Notes under the pieces: model-generated
What the model was told of the DNA's origin: nothing
Seen by the model: the letters and a program-made list of their open reading frames with translations, nothing else
Databases searched by the model: none
In this document: positions 1-10,600 of the stretch, piece by piece
How positions within the stretch are numbered: position 1 is the first letter of the stretch
Layout of the letters: each line of letters starts with the position of its first letter
Translations under genes and position numbers: made by a program
From: Tupaia tana
Taxonomy: Eukaryota > Chordata > Mammalia > Scandentia > Tupaiidae
Assembly (NCBI GenBank): GCA_026018925.1
Contig: JAKSZU010000506.1
Location: forward strand, 1 to 64,000
Reading direction: 5' to 3'
Length of the DNA stretch: 64,000 bases

Positions 1-1091
1 AAAGCTAGTGTGGTAGGGAGCCCCTCTGGCCTTCTATCCCTGTCTCTGTGTCTCTGAGGTCTCTGTCTCTCTCTGCTCCTGTCTCCTCAAATTTTGATAA
101 TTTTTCCTTTTTACGATTTTTTTTAAAGGTAGAATTTCTCTCTGGCTCTCAGCTCCATCTTTTGTTTTGTTAATAAGCCCTTCTGCTCCTTTCTCCCAAG
201 CAGGAGAGTTGAGTCATTCTTTGAGAAGATTCCACATGGATACTGGGAACTAGATATTTCAGGGCACAGGCGAAATGAAGATTTTCTACTCATAATTCAG
301 CCTCCAGCAAGCAAAGCTAGTGTGGTAGGGAGCCCCTCTGGCCTTCTATACCTGTCTCTGTGTCTCTGAGGTCTCTGTCTCTCTCTGCTCCAGCCTCCTC
401 ATATTTTTGGTAATTTTTCATTTTTCACGATTTTTTTAAAGGTAGAATTTCTCTCTGGCTCTCAGCTCTATCTTTTGTTTTGTTAATAAGCCCTTCTGCT
501 CCTTTCTCCCAGGCAGGAGAGATGAGCCATTCTCTGAGAAGTTTCCACATGGATACTGGGAACTAGATATTTCAGGGCACAGGCGAAATCAAGATTTTCT
601 ACTCATAACTCAGCCTCCAGCAAGCAAAGCTAGTGTGGTATGGAGCCCCTCTGGCCTTCTATCCCTGTCTCTGTTTCTCTGAGGTCTCTGTCTCTCTCTG
701 CTCCTGTCTCCTCATTATTTTTGGTAATTTTTCCTTTTTACGATTTTTTTAAAGGTAGAATTTCTCTCTGGCTCTCAGCTCCATCTTTTGTTTTGTTAAT
801 AAGCCCTTCTGCTCCTTTCTCCCAGGCAGGAGAGTTGAGTCATTCTCTGAGAAGATTCCACATGGATACTGGGAACTAGATATTTCAGGGCACAGGCAAA
901 ATGAAGATTTTCTACTCATAATTCAGCCTCCAGCAAGCAAAGCTAGTGTGGTAGGGAGCCCCTCTGGCCTTCTATCCCTGTCTCTGTGTCTCTGAGGTCT
1001 CTGTCTCTCTCTGCTCCTGTCTCCTGATTTTTTTTTGGTAATTTTTCCTTTTTACGATTTTTTTAAAATTAGAATTTCTCTCTGGCTCTCA
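1..1091. repeat. Edge monomers at the left end of the window
   Basis: About three and a half monomers precede the first large duplication. They carry unusual variants: the second (from 316) has CTCCAGCCTCC with a shortened tract, TTTTTCACGA and GAGATGAGCC; the fourth (from 942) has TGATTTTTTTTTGG and AAAATTAGAATT. The same variants occur in the same monomer order at 37216, 37531 and 37845, so this stretch is a relative of the 36-40 kb block. The left boundary is set by the window edge. Confidence 0.85.
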
Positions 1092-4000
1092 CCTCCATCT
1101 TTTGTTTTGTTAATAAGCCCTTCTGCTCCTTTCTCCCAGGCAGGAGAGTTGAGCCATTCTCTGAGAAGATTCCACATGGATACTGGGAACTAGATATTTC
1201 AGGGCACAGGCGAAATGAAGATTTTCTACTCATAATTAAGCCTCCAGCAAGCAAAGCTAGTGTGGTAGGGAGCCCCTCTGTCTTTCTATCCCTGTGTCTG
1301 TGTCTCTGAGTTCTCTGTCTCTCTCTGCTCCTGTCTCCTCAATTTTTGGTAATTTTTCCTTTTTACGATTTTTTTAAAGGTAGAATTTCTCTCTGGCTCT
1401 CAGCTCCATCTTTTGTTTTGTTAATAAGCCCTTCTGCTCCTTTCTCCCAGGCAGGAGAGTTGAGCCATTCTCTGAGAAGATTCCACATGGATACTGGGGA
1501 ACTAGTTATTTCAGGGCACAGGCGAAATCAAGATTTTCTACTCATAATTCAGCCTCCAGCAAGCAAAGCTAGTGTGGTAGGGAGCCCCTCTGGCCTTCTA
1601 TCCCTGTCTCTGTGTCTCTGAGGTCTCTGTCTCTCTCTGCTCATGTCTCCTGATTTTTTTTGGTAATTTTTCCTTTTTACGATTTTTTTAAAATTAGAAT
1701 TTCTCTCTGGCTCTCAGCTCCATCTTTTGTTTTGTTAATAAGCCCTTCTGCTCCTTTCTCCCAGGCAGGAGAGTTGAGTCATTCTCTGAGAAGATTCCAC
1801 ATGGATACTGGGAACTAGATATTTCAGGGCACAGGCGAAATGAAGATTTTCTACTCATAATTCAGTCTCCAGCAAGCAAAGCTAGTGTGGTAGGGAGCCC
1901 CTCTGGCCTTCTATCACTGTCTCTGTGTCTCTGTGGTCTCTGTCTCTCTCTGCTCCTGTCTCCTCATTTTTTTTGGTAATTTTTCCTTTTTACGATTTTT
2001 TTAAAGGTAGAATTTCTCTCTGGCTCTCAGCTCCATCTTTTGTTTTGTTAATAAGCCCTTCTGCTCCTTTCTCCCAGGCAGGAGAGTTGAGCCATTCTCT
2101 GAGAAGATTCCACATGGATACTGGGAACTAGATATTTCAGGGCACAGGCGAAATGAAGATTTTCTACTCATAATTAAGCCTCCAGCAAGCAAAGCTAGTG
2201 TGGTAGGGAGCCCCTCTGTCTTTCTATTCCTGTGTCTGTGTCTCTGAGGTCTCTGTCTCTCTCTGTTCCTGTCTCCTCAATTTTTGGTAATTTTTCCTTT
2301 TTACGATTTTTTTAAAGGTAGAATTTCTCTCTGGCTCTCAGCTCCATCTTTTGTTTTGTTAATAAGCCCTTCTGCTCCTTTCTCCCAGGCAGGAGAGTTG
2401 AACCATTCTCTGAGAAGTTTTCACATGGATACTGGGAACTAGATATTTTAGGGCACAGGCCAAATGAAGATTTTCTACTCATAATTCAGCCTCCAGCAAG
2501 CAAAGCTACTGTGGTAGCGAGCCCCCTCTTGCCTTCTATCCCTGTCTCTGTGTCTCTGAGGTCTCTGTCTCTCTCTGCTCCTGTCTCCTCATTTTTTTGG
2601 TAATTTTTCCTTTTTACGATTTTTTTAAAGGTAGAATTTCTCTCTGGCTCTCTGCTCCATCTTTTGTTTTGTTAATAAGCCCTTCTGCTCCTTTCTCCCA
2701 GGCAGGAGAGTTGAGCCATTCTCTGAGAACTTTCCACATGGATACTGGGAACTAGATATTTCAGGGCACAGGCGAAATCTAGATTTTCTACTCATAATTT
2801 AGTCTCCAGCAAGCAAAGCTAGTGTGGTAGGGAGCGCCTCTGGCCTTCTATCCCTGTGTCTGTGTCTCTGAGGTCTCTGTCTCTCTCTGCTCCTTTCCCC
2901 TGATTTTTTTTGGTAATTTTTCCTTTTTACGATTTTTTTAAAATTAGAATTTCTCTCTGGCTCTCAGCTCCATCGTTTGTTTTGTTAATAAGCCCTTCTG
3001 CTCCTTTCTCCCAGGCAGGAGAGTTGAGTCATTCTCTGAGAAGATTCCACATGGATACTGGGAACTAGATATTTCAGGGCACAGGCGAAATGAAGATTTT
3101 CTACTCATAATTCAGCCTCCAGCAAGCAAAGCTAGTGTGGTAGGGAGCCGCTCTGGCCTTCTATCTCTGTCTCTGTGTCTCTGAGGTCTCTGTCTCTCTC
3201 TGCTCCTGTCTCCTCAGTTTTTTTGGTAATTTTTCCTTCTTACGATTTTTTTAAATGTAGAATTTCTCTCTGGATCTCAGCTCCATCTTTTGTTTTGTTA
3301 ATAAGCCCTTCTGCTCCTTTCTCCCAGGCAGGACAGTTGAGCCATTCTCTGAGAAGTTTCCACATGGATACTGGGAACTAGATATTTCAGGGCACAGGCG
3401 AAATGAAGATTTTCTACTCATAATTTAGCCTCCAGCAAGCAAAGCTAGTGTGGTAGGGAGCCCCTCTGGCCTTCCATCCCTTTCTCTGTGTCTCTGAAGT
3501 CTCTGTCTCTCTCTGCTCCTGTCTCCTCATTTTTTCTGGTAATTTATGTTTTTACTATTTTTTTAAAGGTAGAATTTCTCTCTGGCTCTCAGCTCCATCT
3601 TTTGTTTTGTTAATAAGCCCTTCTGCTCCTTTCTCCCAGGCAGGAGAGTTGAGCCATTCTCTGAGAAGGTTCCACATGGATACTGGAAACTAGATATTTC
3701 AGGGCACAGGCGAAATGAAGATTTTCTACTCATAATTCAGCCTCCAGCAAGCAAAGCTAGTGTGGTAGGGAGCCCCTCTGGCCTTCTATACATGTCTCTG
3801 TGTCTCTGAGGTCTCTGTCTCTCTCTGCTCCTGTCTCCTCAATTTTTTTGGTAATTTTTCCTCTTTACGATTTTTTTAAAGGTAGAATTTCTCTCTGGCT
3901 CTCAGCTCCATCTTTTGTTTTGTTAATAAGCCCTTCTGCTCCTTTCTCCCAGGCAGGAGAGTTGAGCCATTCTCTGAGAAGATTCCACATGGATACAGGG

Positions 4001-6600
4001 AACTAGATATTTCAGGGCACAGGCGAAATGAAGATTTTCTACTCATAATTCAGCCTCCAGCAAGCAAAGCTAGTGTGGTAGGGAGCCCCTCTGGCCTTCT
4101 ATACCTGTCTCTGTGTCTCTGAGTTCTCTGTCTCTCTCTGCTGCTGTCTCCTCATTTTTTTGGGGAATTTTTCCTTTTTACGATATTTTTAAAGGTAGAA
4201 TTTCTCTCTCTCTCTCAGCTCCATCTTTTGTTTTGTTAATAAGCCCTTCTGCTCCTTTCTCCCAGGCAGGAGAGTTGAGCCATTCTCTGAGAAGATTCCA
4301 CATGGATACAGGGAACTAGATATTTCAGGGCACAGGCGAAATGAAGATTTTCTACTCATAATTCAGCCTCCAGCAAGCAAAGCTAGTGTGGTAGGGAGCC
4401 CCTCTGGCCTTCTATCACTGTCTCTGTGTCTCTGAGGTCTCTGTCTCTCTCTGCTCCTGTCTCCTCAGTTTTTTTGGTAATTTTTCCTTTTTACGATTTT
4501 TTTAAAGGTAGAATTTCGCTCTGGCTCTCAGCTCCATCTTTTGTTTTGTTAATAAGCCCTTCTGCACCTTTCTCCCAGGCAGGAGAGTTGAGCCATTCTC
4601 TGAGAAGATTCCACATGGATACTGGGAACTAGATATTTCAGGGCACAGGCGAAATGAAGATTTTCTACTCATAATTTAGCCTCCAGCAAGCAAAGCTAGT
4701 GTGGTAGGGAGCCCCTCTGGCCTTCTATCCCTGTGTCTGTGTCTCTGAGGTGTCTGTCTCTCTCTGCTCCTGTCTCCTCATTTTTTTTGGTAACTTTTCC
4801 TTTTTACGGTTTTTTTAAAGGTAGAATTTCTCTCTGGCTCTCAGCTCCATCTTTTGTTTTGTTAATAAGCCCTTCTGCTCCTTTCTCCCAGGCAGGAGAG
4901 TTGAGCCATTCTCTGAGAAGGTTCCACATGGATACTGGGAACTAGATATTTCAGGGCACAGGCGAAATGACGATTTTCTACTCATAATTCAGCCTCCAGC
5001 AAGCAAAGCTAGTGTGGTAGGGAGCCCCTCTGGCCTTCTATACCTGTCTCTGTGTCTCTGAGTTCTCTGTCTCTCTCTGCTGCTGTCTCCTCATTTTTTT
5101 TGGTAATTTTTCCTTTTTACGATTCTTTTAAAGGTAGAATTTCTCTCTGGCTCTCAGCTCCATCTTTTGTTTTGTTAATAAGCCCTTCTGCTCCTTTCTC
5201 CCAGGCAGGAGAGTTGAGCCATTCTCTGAGAAGATTCCACATGGATACAGGGAACTAGATATTTCAGGGCACAGGCGAAATGAAGATTTTCTACTCATAA
5301 TTCAGCCTCCAGCAAGCAAAGCTAGTGTGGTAGGGAGCCCCTCTGGCCTTCTATCACTGTCTCTGTGTCTCTGAGGTCTCTGTCTCTCTCTGCTCCTGTC
5401 TCCTCAGTTTTTTTGGTAATTTTTCCTTTTTACGATTTTTTTAAAGGTAGAATTTCGCTCTGGCTCTCAGCTCCATCTTTTGTTTTGTTAATAAGCCCTT
5501 CTGCACCTTTCTCCCAGGCAGGAGAGTTGAGCCATTCTCTGAGAAGATTCCACATGGATACTGGGAACTAGATATTTCAGGGCACAGGCGAAATGAAGAT
5601 TTTCTACTCATAATTTAGCCTCCAGCAAGCAAAGCTAGTGTGGTAGGGAGCCCCTCTGGCCTTCTATCCCTGTGTCTGTGTCTCTGAGGTCTCTGTCTCT
5701 CTCTGCTCCTGTCTCCTCATTTTTTTTGGTAACTTTTCCTTTTTACGGTTTTTTTAAAGGTAGAATTTCTCTCTGGCTCTCAGCTCCATCTTTTGTTTTG
5801 TTAATAAGCCCTTCTGCTCCTTTCTCCCAGGCAGGAGAGTTGAGCCATTCTCTGAGAAGGTTCCACATGGATACTAGGAACTAGATATTTCAGGGCACAG
5901 GCGAAATGACGATTTTCTACTCATAATTCAGCCTCCAGCAAGCAAAGCTAGTGTGGTAGGGAGCCCCTCTGGCCTTCTATAACTGTCCTCTGTGTCTCTG
6001 AGTTCTCTGTCTCTCTCTGCTGCTGTCTCCTCATTTTTTTTGGTAATTTTTCCTTTTTACGATTTTTTTAAAGGTAGAATTTCTCTCTGGCTCTCAGCTC
6101 CATCTTTTGTTTTGTTAATAAGCCCTTCTGCTCCTTTCTCCTAGGCAGGAGAGTTGAGCCATTCTCTGAGAAGATTCCACATGGATACAGGGAACCAGAT
6201 ATTTCAGGGCACAGGCGAAATGAAGATTTTCTACTCATAATTCAGCCTCCAGCAAGCAAAGCTAGTGTGGTAGGGAGCCCCTCTGGCCTTCTATCACTGT
6301 CTCTGTGTCTCTGAGATCTCTGTCTCTCTCTGCTCCTGTCTCCTCAGTTTTTTTGGTAATTTACACTTTTTACGGATTTTTTAAAGGTAGAATTTCTCTC
6401 TGGCTCTCAGCTCCATCTTTTGTTTTGTTAATAAGCCCTTCTGCTCCTTTCTCCCAGGCAGGACAGTTGAGCCATTCTCTGAGAAGTTTCCACATGGATA
6501 CTGGGAACTAGATATTTCAGGGCACAGGCGAAATGAAGATTTTCTACTCATAATTCAGCCTCCAGCAAGCAAAGCTAGTGTGGTAGGGAGCCCCTCTGGC

Positions 6601-6667
6601 CTTCTATCCCTGTGTCTGTGTCTCTGAGGTCTCTGTCTCTCTCTGCTCCTGTCTCCTCATTTTTTTT
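6601..6667 (+). repeat. Pyrimidine-rich TCTCTG tract plus T-run inside the reference monomer
   Basis: About 60 bases are almost entirely C and T, interrupted by isolated G or GAGG, and end in a T8 run. The same tract is present in every monomer, so the array carries about 200 such tracts phased at ~313 bp. The T-run is the main site of length change: T5 near 1342 and 7909, T8 as the common state, and T11-T12 near 53281, 56734 and 63634. A degenerate microsatellite embedded in the monomer explains it. Homopurine-homopyrimidine DNA of this kind can in principle form triplex structures, but the tract here is not a perfect mirror repeat. Confidence 0.85.
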
Positions 6668-6738
6668 GGTAATTTTTCCTTTTTACGATTTTTTTAAAGG
6701 TAGAATTTCTCTCTGGCTCTCAGCTCCATCTTTTGTTT

Positions 6739-6771
6739 TGTTAATAAGCCCTTCTGCTCCTTTCTCCCAGG
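6739..6771 (+). other. 3' splice-site look-alike inside the reference monomer
   Basis: TGTTAAT at 6739-6745 fits the YNYURAY branch-point pattern with the A at 6744. It is followed by a pyrimidine-rich stretch and CTCCCAG/G, with the AG at 6769-6770, 26 bases from the putative branch A. This is the normal spacing for metazoan 3' splice sites. The same arrangement is kept in most monomers. An AAAG/GTAGAA donor-like site lies upstream at 6696-6703 but lacks the usual +5 G. No transcript evidence is available from sequence alone, and a pyrimidine-rich satellite will produce such matches by chance, so this is a look-alike only. Confidence 0.3.
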
Positions 6772-6794
6772 CAGGAGAGTTGAGTCATTCTCTG

Positions 6795-6804
6795 AGAAGG
6801 TTCC
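6795..6804 (+). promoter_or_regulatory. Heat-shock-element-like palindrome nGAAnnTTCn in the reference monomer
   Basis: AGAAGGTTCC matches two inverted nGAAn modules, the core of an HSF binding element. Across the array the common forms are GAAGATTCC, GAAGTTTCC and GAAGGTTCC, with rare GAACTTTCC and GAAAATTCC; all keep GAA and TTC and differ only in the two spacer bases. A third TTC (6788-6790) lies upstream but out of the 5-bp phase, so only a two-module site is present. High-affinity HSF1 binding usually needs three modules. Binding is therefore speculative; the motif itself is plain. Confidence 0.35.
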
Positions 6805-7659
6805 ACATGGATACTGGGAACTAGATATTTCAGGGCACAGGCGAAATGAAGATTTTCTACTCATAATTCAGCCTCCAGCAAGCAAAGCTAGTGTGGTAGG
6901 GAGCCCCTCTGGCCTTCTATCCCTGTCTCTGGGTCTCTGAGGTCTCTGTCTCTCTCTGCTCCTGTCTCCTGATTTTTTTTGGTAATTTTTCCTTTTTACG
7001 ATTTTTTTAAAGGTAGAATTTCTCTCTGGCTCTCAGCTCCATCTTTTTTTTGTTAATAAGCCCTTCTACTCCTTTCTCCCAGGCAGGAGAGTTGAGTCAT
7101 TCTCTGAGAAGATTCCACATGGATACTGGGAACTAGATATTTCAGGGCACAGGCGAAATGACGATTTTCTACTCATAATTCAGCCTCCAGCAAGCAAAGC
7201 TAGTGTGGTAGGGAGCCCCTCTGGCCTTCTATACCTGTCTCTGTGTCTCTGAGTTCTCTGTCTCTCTCTGCTGCTGTCTCCTCATTTTTTTTGGTAATTT
7301 TTCTTTTTACGATTTTTTTAAAGGTAGAATTTCTCTCTGGCTCTCAGCTCCATCTTTTGTTTTGTTAATAAGCCCTTCTGCTCCTTTCTCCCAGGCAGGA
7401 GAGTTGAGCCATTCTCTGAGAAGATTCCACATGGATACAGGGAACTAGATATTTCAGGGCACAGGCGAAATGAAGATTTTCTACTCATAATTCAGCCTCC
7501 AGCAAGCAAAGCTAGTGTGGTAGGGAGCCCCTCTGGCCTTCTATCACTGTCTCTGTGTCTCTGAGGTCTCTGTCTCTCTCTGCTCCTGTCTCCTCAGTTT
7601 TTTTGGTAATTTTTCCTTCTTACGATTTTTTTAAAGTTAGAATTTCTCTCTGGCTCTCA

Positions 7660-10600
7660 GCTCCATCTTTTGTTTTGTTAATAAGCCCTTCTGCTCCTTT
7701 CTCCCAGGCAGGAGAGTTGAGCCATTCTCTGAGAAGATTCCACATGGATACTGGGAACTAGATATTTCAGGGCACAGGCGAAATGAAGATTTTCTACTCA
7801 TAATTAAGCCTCCAGCAAGCAAAGCTAGTGTGGTAGGGAGCCCCTCTGTCTTTCTATCCCTGTGTCTGTGTCTCTGAGTTCTCTGTCTCTCTCTGCTCCT
7901 GTCTCCTCAATTTTTGGTAATTTTTCCTTTTTACGATTTTTTTAAAGGTAGAATTTCTCTCTGGCTCTCAGCTCCATCTTTTGTTTTGTTAATAAGCCCT
8001 TCTGCTCCTTTCTCCCAGGCAGGAGAGTTGAGCCATTCTCTGAGAAGATTCCACATGGATACTGGGAACTAGTTATTTCAGGGCACAGGCGAAATCAAGA
8101 TTTTCTACTCATAATTCAGCCTCCAGCAAGCAAAGCTAGTGTGGTAGGGAGCCCCTCTGGCCTTCTATCCCTGTCTCTGTGTCTCTGAGGTCTCTGTCTC
8201 TCTCTGCTCATGTCTCCTGATTTTTTTTGGTAATTTTTCCTTTTTACGATTTTTTTAAAATTAGAATTTCTCTCTGGCTCTCAGCTCCATCTTTTGTTTT
8301 GTTAATAAGCCCTTCTGCTCCTTTCTCCCAGGCAGGAGAGTTGAGTCATTCTCTGAGAAGATTCCACATGGATACTGGGAACTAGATATTTCAGGGCACA
8401 GGCGAAATGAAGATTTTCTACTCATAATTCAGTCTCCAGCAAGCAAAGCTAGTGTGGTAGGGAGCCCCTCTGGCCTTCTATCACTGTCTCTGTGTCTCTG
8501 TGGTCTCTGTCTCTCTCTGCTCCTGTCTCCTCATTTTTTTTGGTAATTTTTCCTTTTTACGATTTTTTTAAAGGTAGAATTTCTCTCTGGCTCTCAGCTC
8601 CATCTTTTGTTTTGTTAATAAGCCCTTCTGCTCCTTTCTCCCAGGCAGGAGAGTTGAGCCATTCTCTGAGAAGATTCCACATGGATACTGGGAACTAGAT
8701 ATTTCAGGGCACAGGCGAAATGAAGATTTTCTACTCATAATTAAGCCTCCAGCAAGCAAAGCTAGTGTGGTAGGGAGCCCCTCTGTCTTTCTATTCCTGT
8801 GTCTGTGTCTCTGAGGTCTCTGTCTCTCTCTGTTCCTGTCTCCTCAATTTTTGGTAATTTTTCCTTTTTACGATTTTTTTAAAGGTAGAATTTCTCTCTG
8901 GCTCTCAGCTCCATCTTTTGTTTTGTTAATAAGCCCTTCTGCTCCTTTCTCCCAGGCAGGAGAGTTGAACCATTCTCTGAGAAGTTTTCACATGGATACT
9001 GGGAACTAGATATTTTAGGGCACAGGCCAAATGAAGATTTTCTACTCATAATTCAGCCTCCAGCAAGCAAAGCTACTGTGGTAGCGAGCCCCTCTTGCCT
9101 TCTATCCCTGTCTCTGTGTCTCTGAGGTCTCTGTCTCTCTCTGCTCCTGTCTCCTCATTTTTTTGGTAATTTTTCCTTTTTACGATTTTTTTAAAGGTAG
9201 AATTTCTCTCTGGCTCTCTGCTCCATCTTTTGTTTTGTTAATAAGCCCTTCTGCTCCTTTCTCCCAGGCAGGAGAGTTGAGCCATTCTCTGAGAACTTTC
9301 CACATGGATACTGGGAACTAGATATTTCAGGGCACAGGCGAAATCTAGATTTTCTACTCATAATTTAGTCTCCAGCAAGCAAAGCTAGTGTGGTAGGGAG
9401 CGCCTCTGGCCTTCTATCCCTGTGTCTGTGTCTCTGAGGTCTCTGTCTCTCTCTGCTCCTTTCCCCTGATTTTTTTTGGTAATTTTTCCTTTTTACGATT
9501 TTTTTAAAATTAGAATTTCTCTCTGGCTCTCAGCTCCATCGTTTGTTTTGTTAATAAGCCCTTCTGCTCCTTTCTCCCAGGCAGGAGAGTTGAGTCATTC
9601 TCTGAGAAGATTCCACATGGATACTGGGAACTAGATATTTCAGGGCACAGGCGAAATGAAGATTTTCTACTCATAATTCAGCCTCCAGCAAGCAAAGCTA
9701 GTGTGGTAGGGAGCCGCTCTGGCCTTCTATCTCTGTCTCTGTGTCTCTGAGGTCTCTGTCTCTCTCTGCTCCTGTCTCCTCAGTTTTTTTGGTAATTTTT
9801 CCTTCTTACGATTTTTTTAAATGTAGAATTTCTCTCTGGATCTCAGCTCCATCTTTTGTTTTGTTAATAAGCCCTTCTGCTCCTTTCTCCCAGGCAGGAC
9901 AGTTGAGCCATTCTCTGAGAAGTTTCCACATGGATACTGGGAACTAGATATTTCAGGGCACAGGCGAAATGAAGATTTTCTACTCATAATTTAGCCTCCA
10001 GCAAGCAAAGCTAGTGTGGTAGGGAGCCCCTCTGGCCTTCCATCCCTTTCTCTGTGTCTCTGAAGTCTCTGTCTCTCTCTGCTCCTGTCTCCTCATTTTT
10101 TCTGGTAATTTATGTTTTTACTATTTTTTTAAAGGTAGAATTTCTCTCTGGCTCTCAGCTCCATCTTTTGTTTTGTTAATAAGCCCTTCTGCTCCTTTCT
10201 CCCAGGCAGGAGAGTTGAGCCATTCTCTGAGAAGGTTCCACATGGATACTGGAAACTAGATATTTCAGGGCACAGGCGAAATGAAGATTTTCTACTCATA
10301 ATTCAGCCTCCAGCAAGCAAAGCTAGTGTGGTAGGGAGCCCCTCTGGCCTTCTATACATGTCTCTGTGTCTCTGAGGTCTCTGTCTCTCTCTGCTCCTGT
10401 CTCCTCAATTTTTTTGGTAATTTTTCCTCTTTACGATTTTTTTAAAGGTAGAATTTCTCTCTGGCTCTCAGCTCCATCTTTTGTTTTGTTAATAAGCCCT
10501 TCTGCTCCTTTCTCCCAGGCAGGAGAGTTGAGCCATTCTCTGAGAAGATTCCACATGGATACAGGGAACTAGATATTTCAGGGCACAGGCGAAATGAAGA

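Larger units (their letters stand above)
6574..6886 (+). repeat. Reference monomer (313 bp) used to describe the unit
   Basis: This copy is close to the consensus. In order it holds: the conserved start at 6574; a pyrimidine-rich TCTCTG-type tract at 6601-6659; a T8 run at 6660-6667; CpG 1 in TTTTTACGATT at 6686-6687; TTTTTTTAAAGGTAGAA from 6689; a second pyrimidine tract with TGTTAAT at 6739-6745 and ending in CTCCCAG at 6770; the palindrome AGAAGGTTCC at 6795-6804; CpG 2 in GGCGAAATG at 6842-6843; and the tail CCTCCAGCAAGCAAA. The plus strand is clearly T-rich and pyrimidine-rich. TCTCC and GGAGA around CAGGCA (6765-6780) could form a 5-bp hairpin, probably without meaning. I see no coding potential beyond short frames. 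Confidence 0.95.
1092..7711. repeat. 21-monomer segmental tandem duplication, copy A
   Basis: The 21-monomer stretch recurs 6566-6568 bp downstream (copy B, 7660-14277), with every private variant seen in the same order. Examples are GTAGCGAGCC at 2515 and 9081, TCATTTTTTCTGG at 3528 and 10094, and the shortened CATCTTTTTTTTGTT at 7050 and 13607. In the stretches compared I found only single-base length differences: an extra G near 1499, an extra C near 2524, an extra C near 5986, and one T fewer near 6034 than in copy B. The left edge is set by CTCACCTCC near 1088 (copy B has CTCAGCTCC). The right edge is set by GGCAGGAGAG near 7710 against GGCAGGACAG in copy B. The two copies meet inside a monomer. 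Confidence 0.93.

Noticed and set aside
4426-4632. Recurrent ~68-codon plus-strand frames, one per monomer, as a repeated gene family
   Set aside because: They start at GTG or other non-ATG codons, are a direct product of the repeat, and are broken by T-run indels. The 313-bp period prevents continuation, and low-complexity Ser/Leu-rich content reflects the CT tract.
6765-6780. Functional hairpin TCTCC-CAGGCA-GGAGA
   Set aside because: The stem is only 5 bp and is disrupted in many monomers (GCAGGACAG, GCATGAG, GGAAGGAG) without compensating changes.
6574-6886. CENP-B box in the monomer
   Set aside because: I found no match to the NTTCGNNNNANNCGGGN pattern; the only two regular CpGs are in ACGAT and GGCGAAA and lack the CGGG half.
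6574-6886. Endogenous retrovirus LTR fragment as the origin of the monomer
   Set aside because: Considered because of the mixed single-copy-like half of the unit, but I see no TG...CA ends, TATA box with polyadenylation signal, primer-binding site or internal viral sequence, and recall no matching family.
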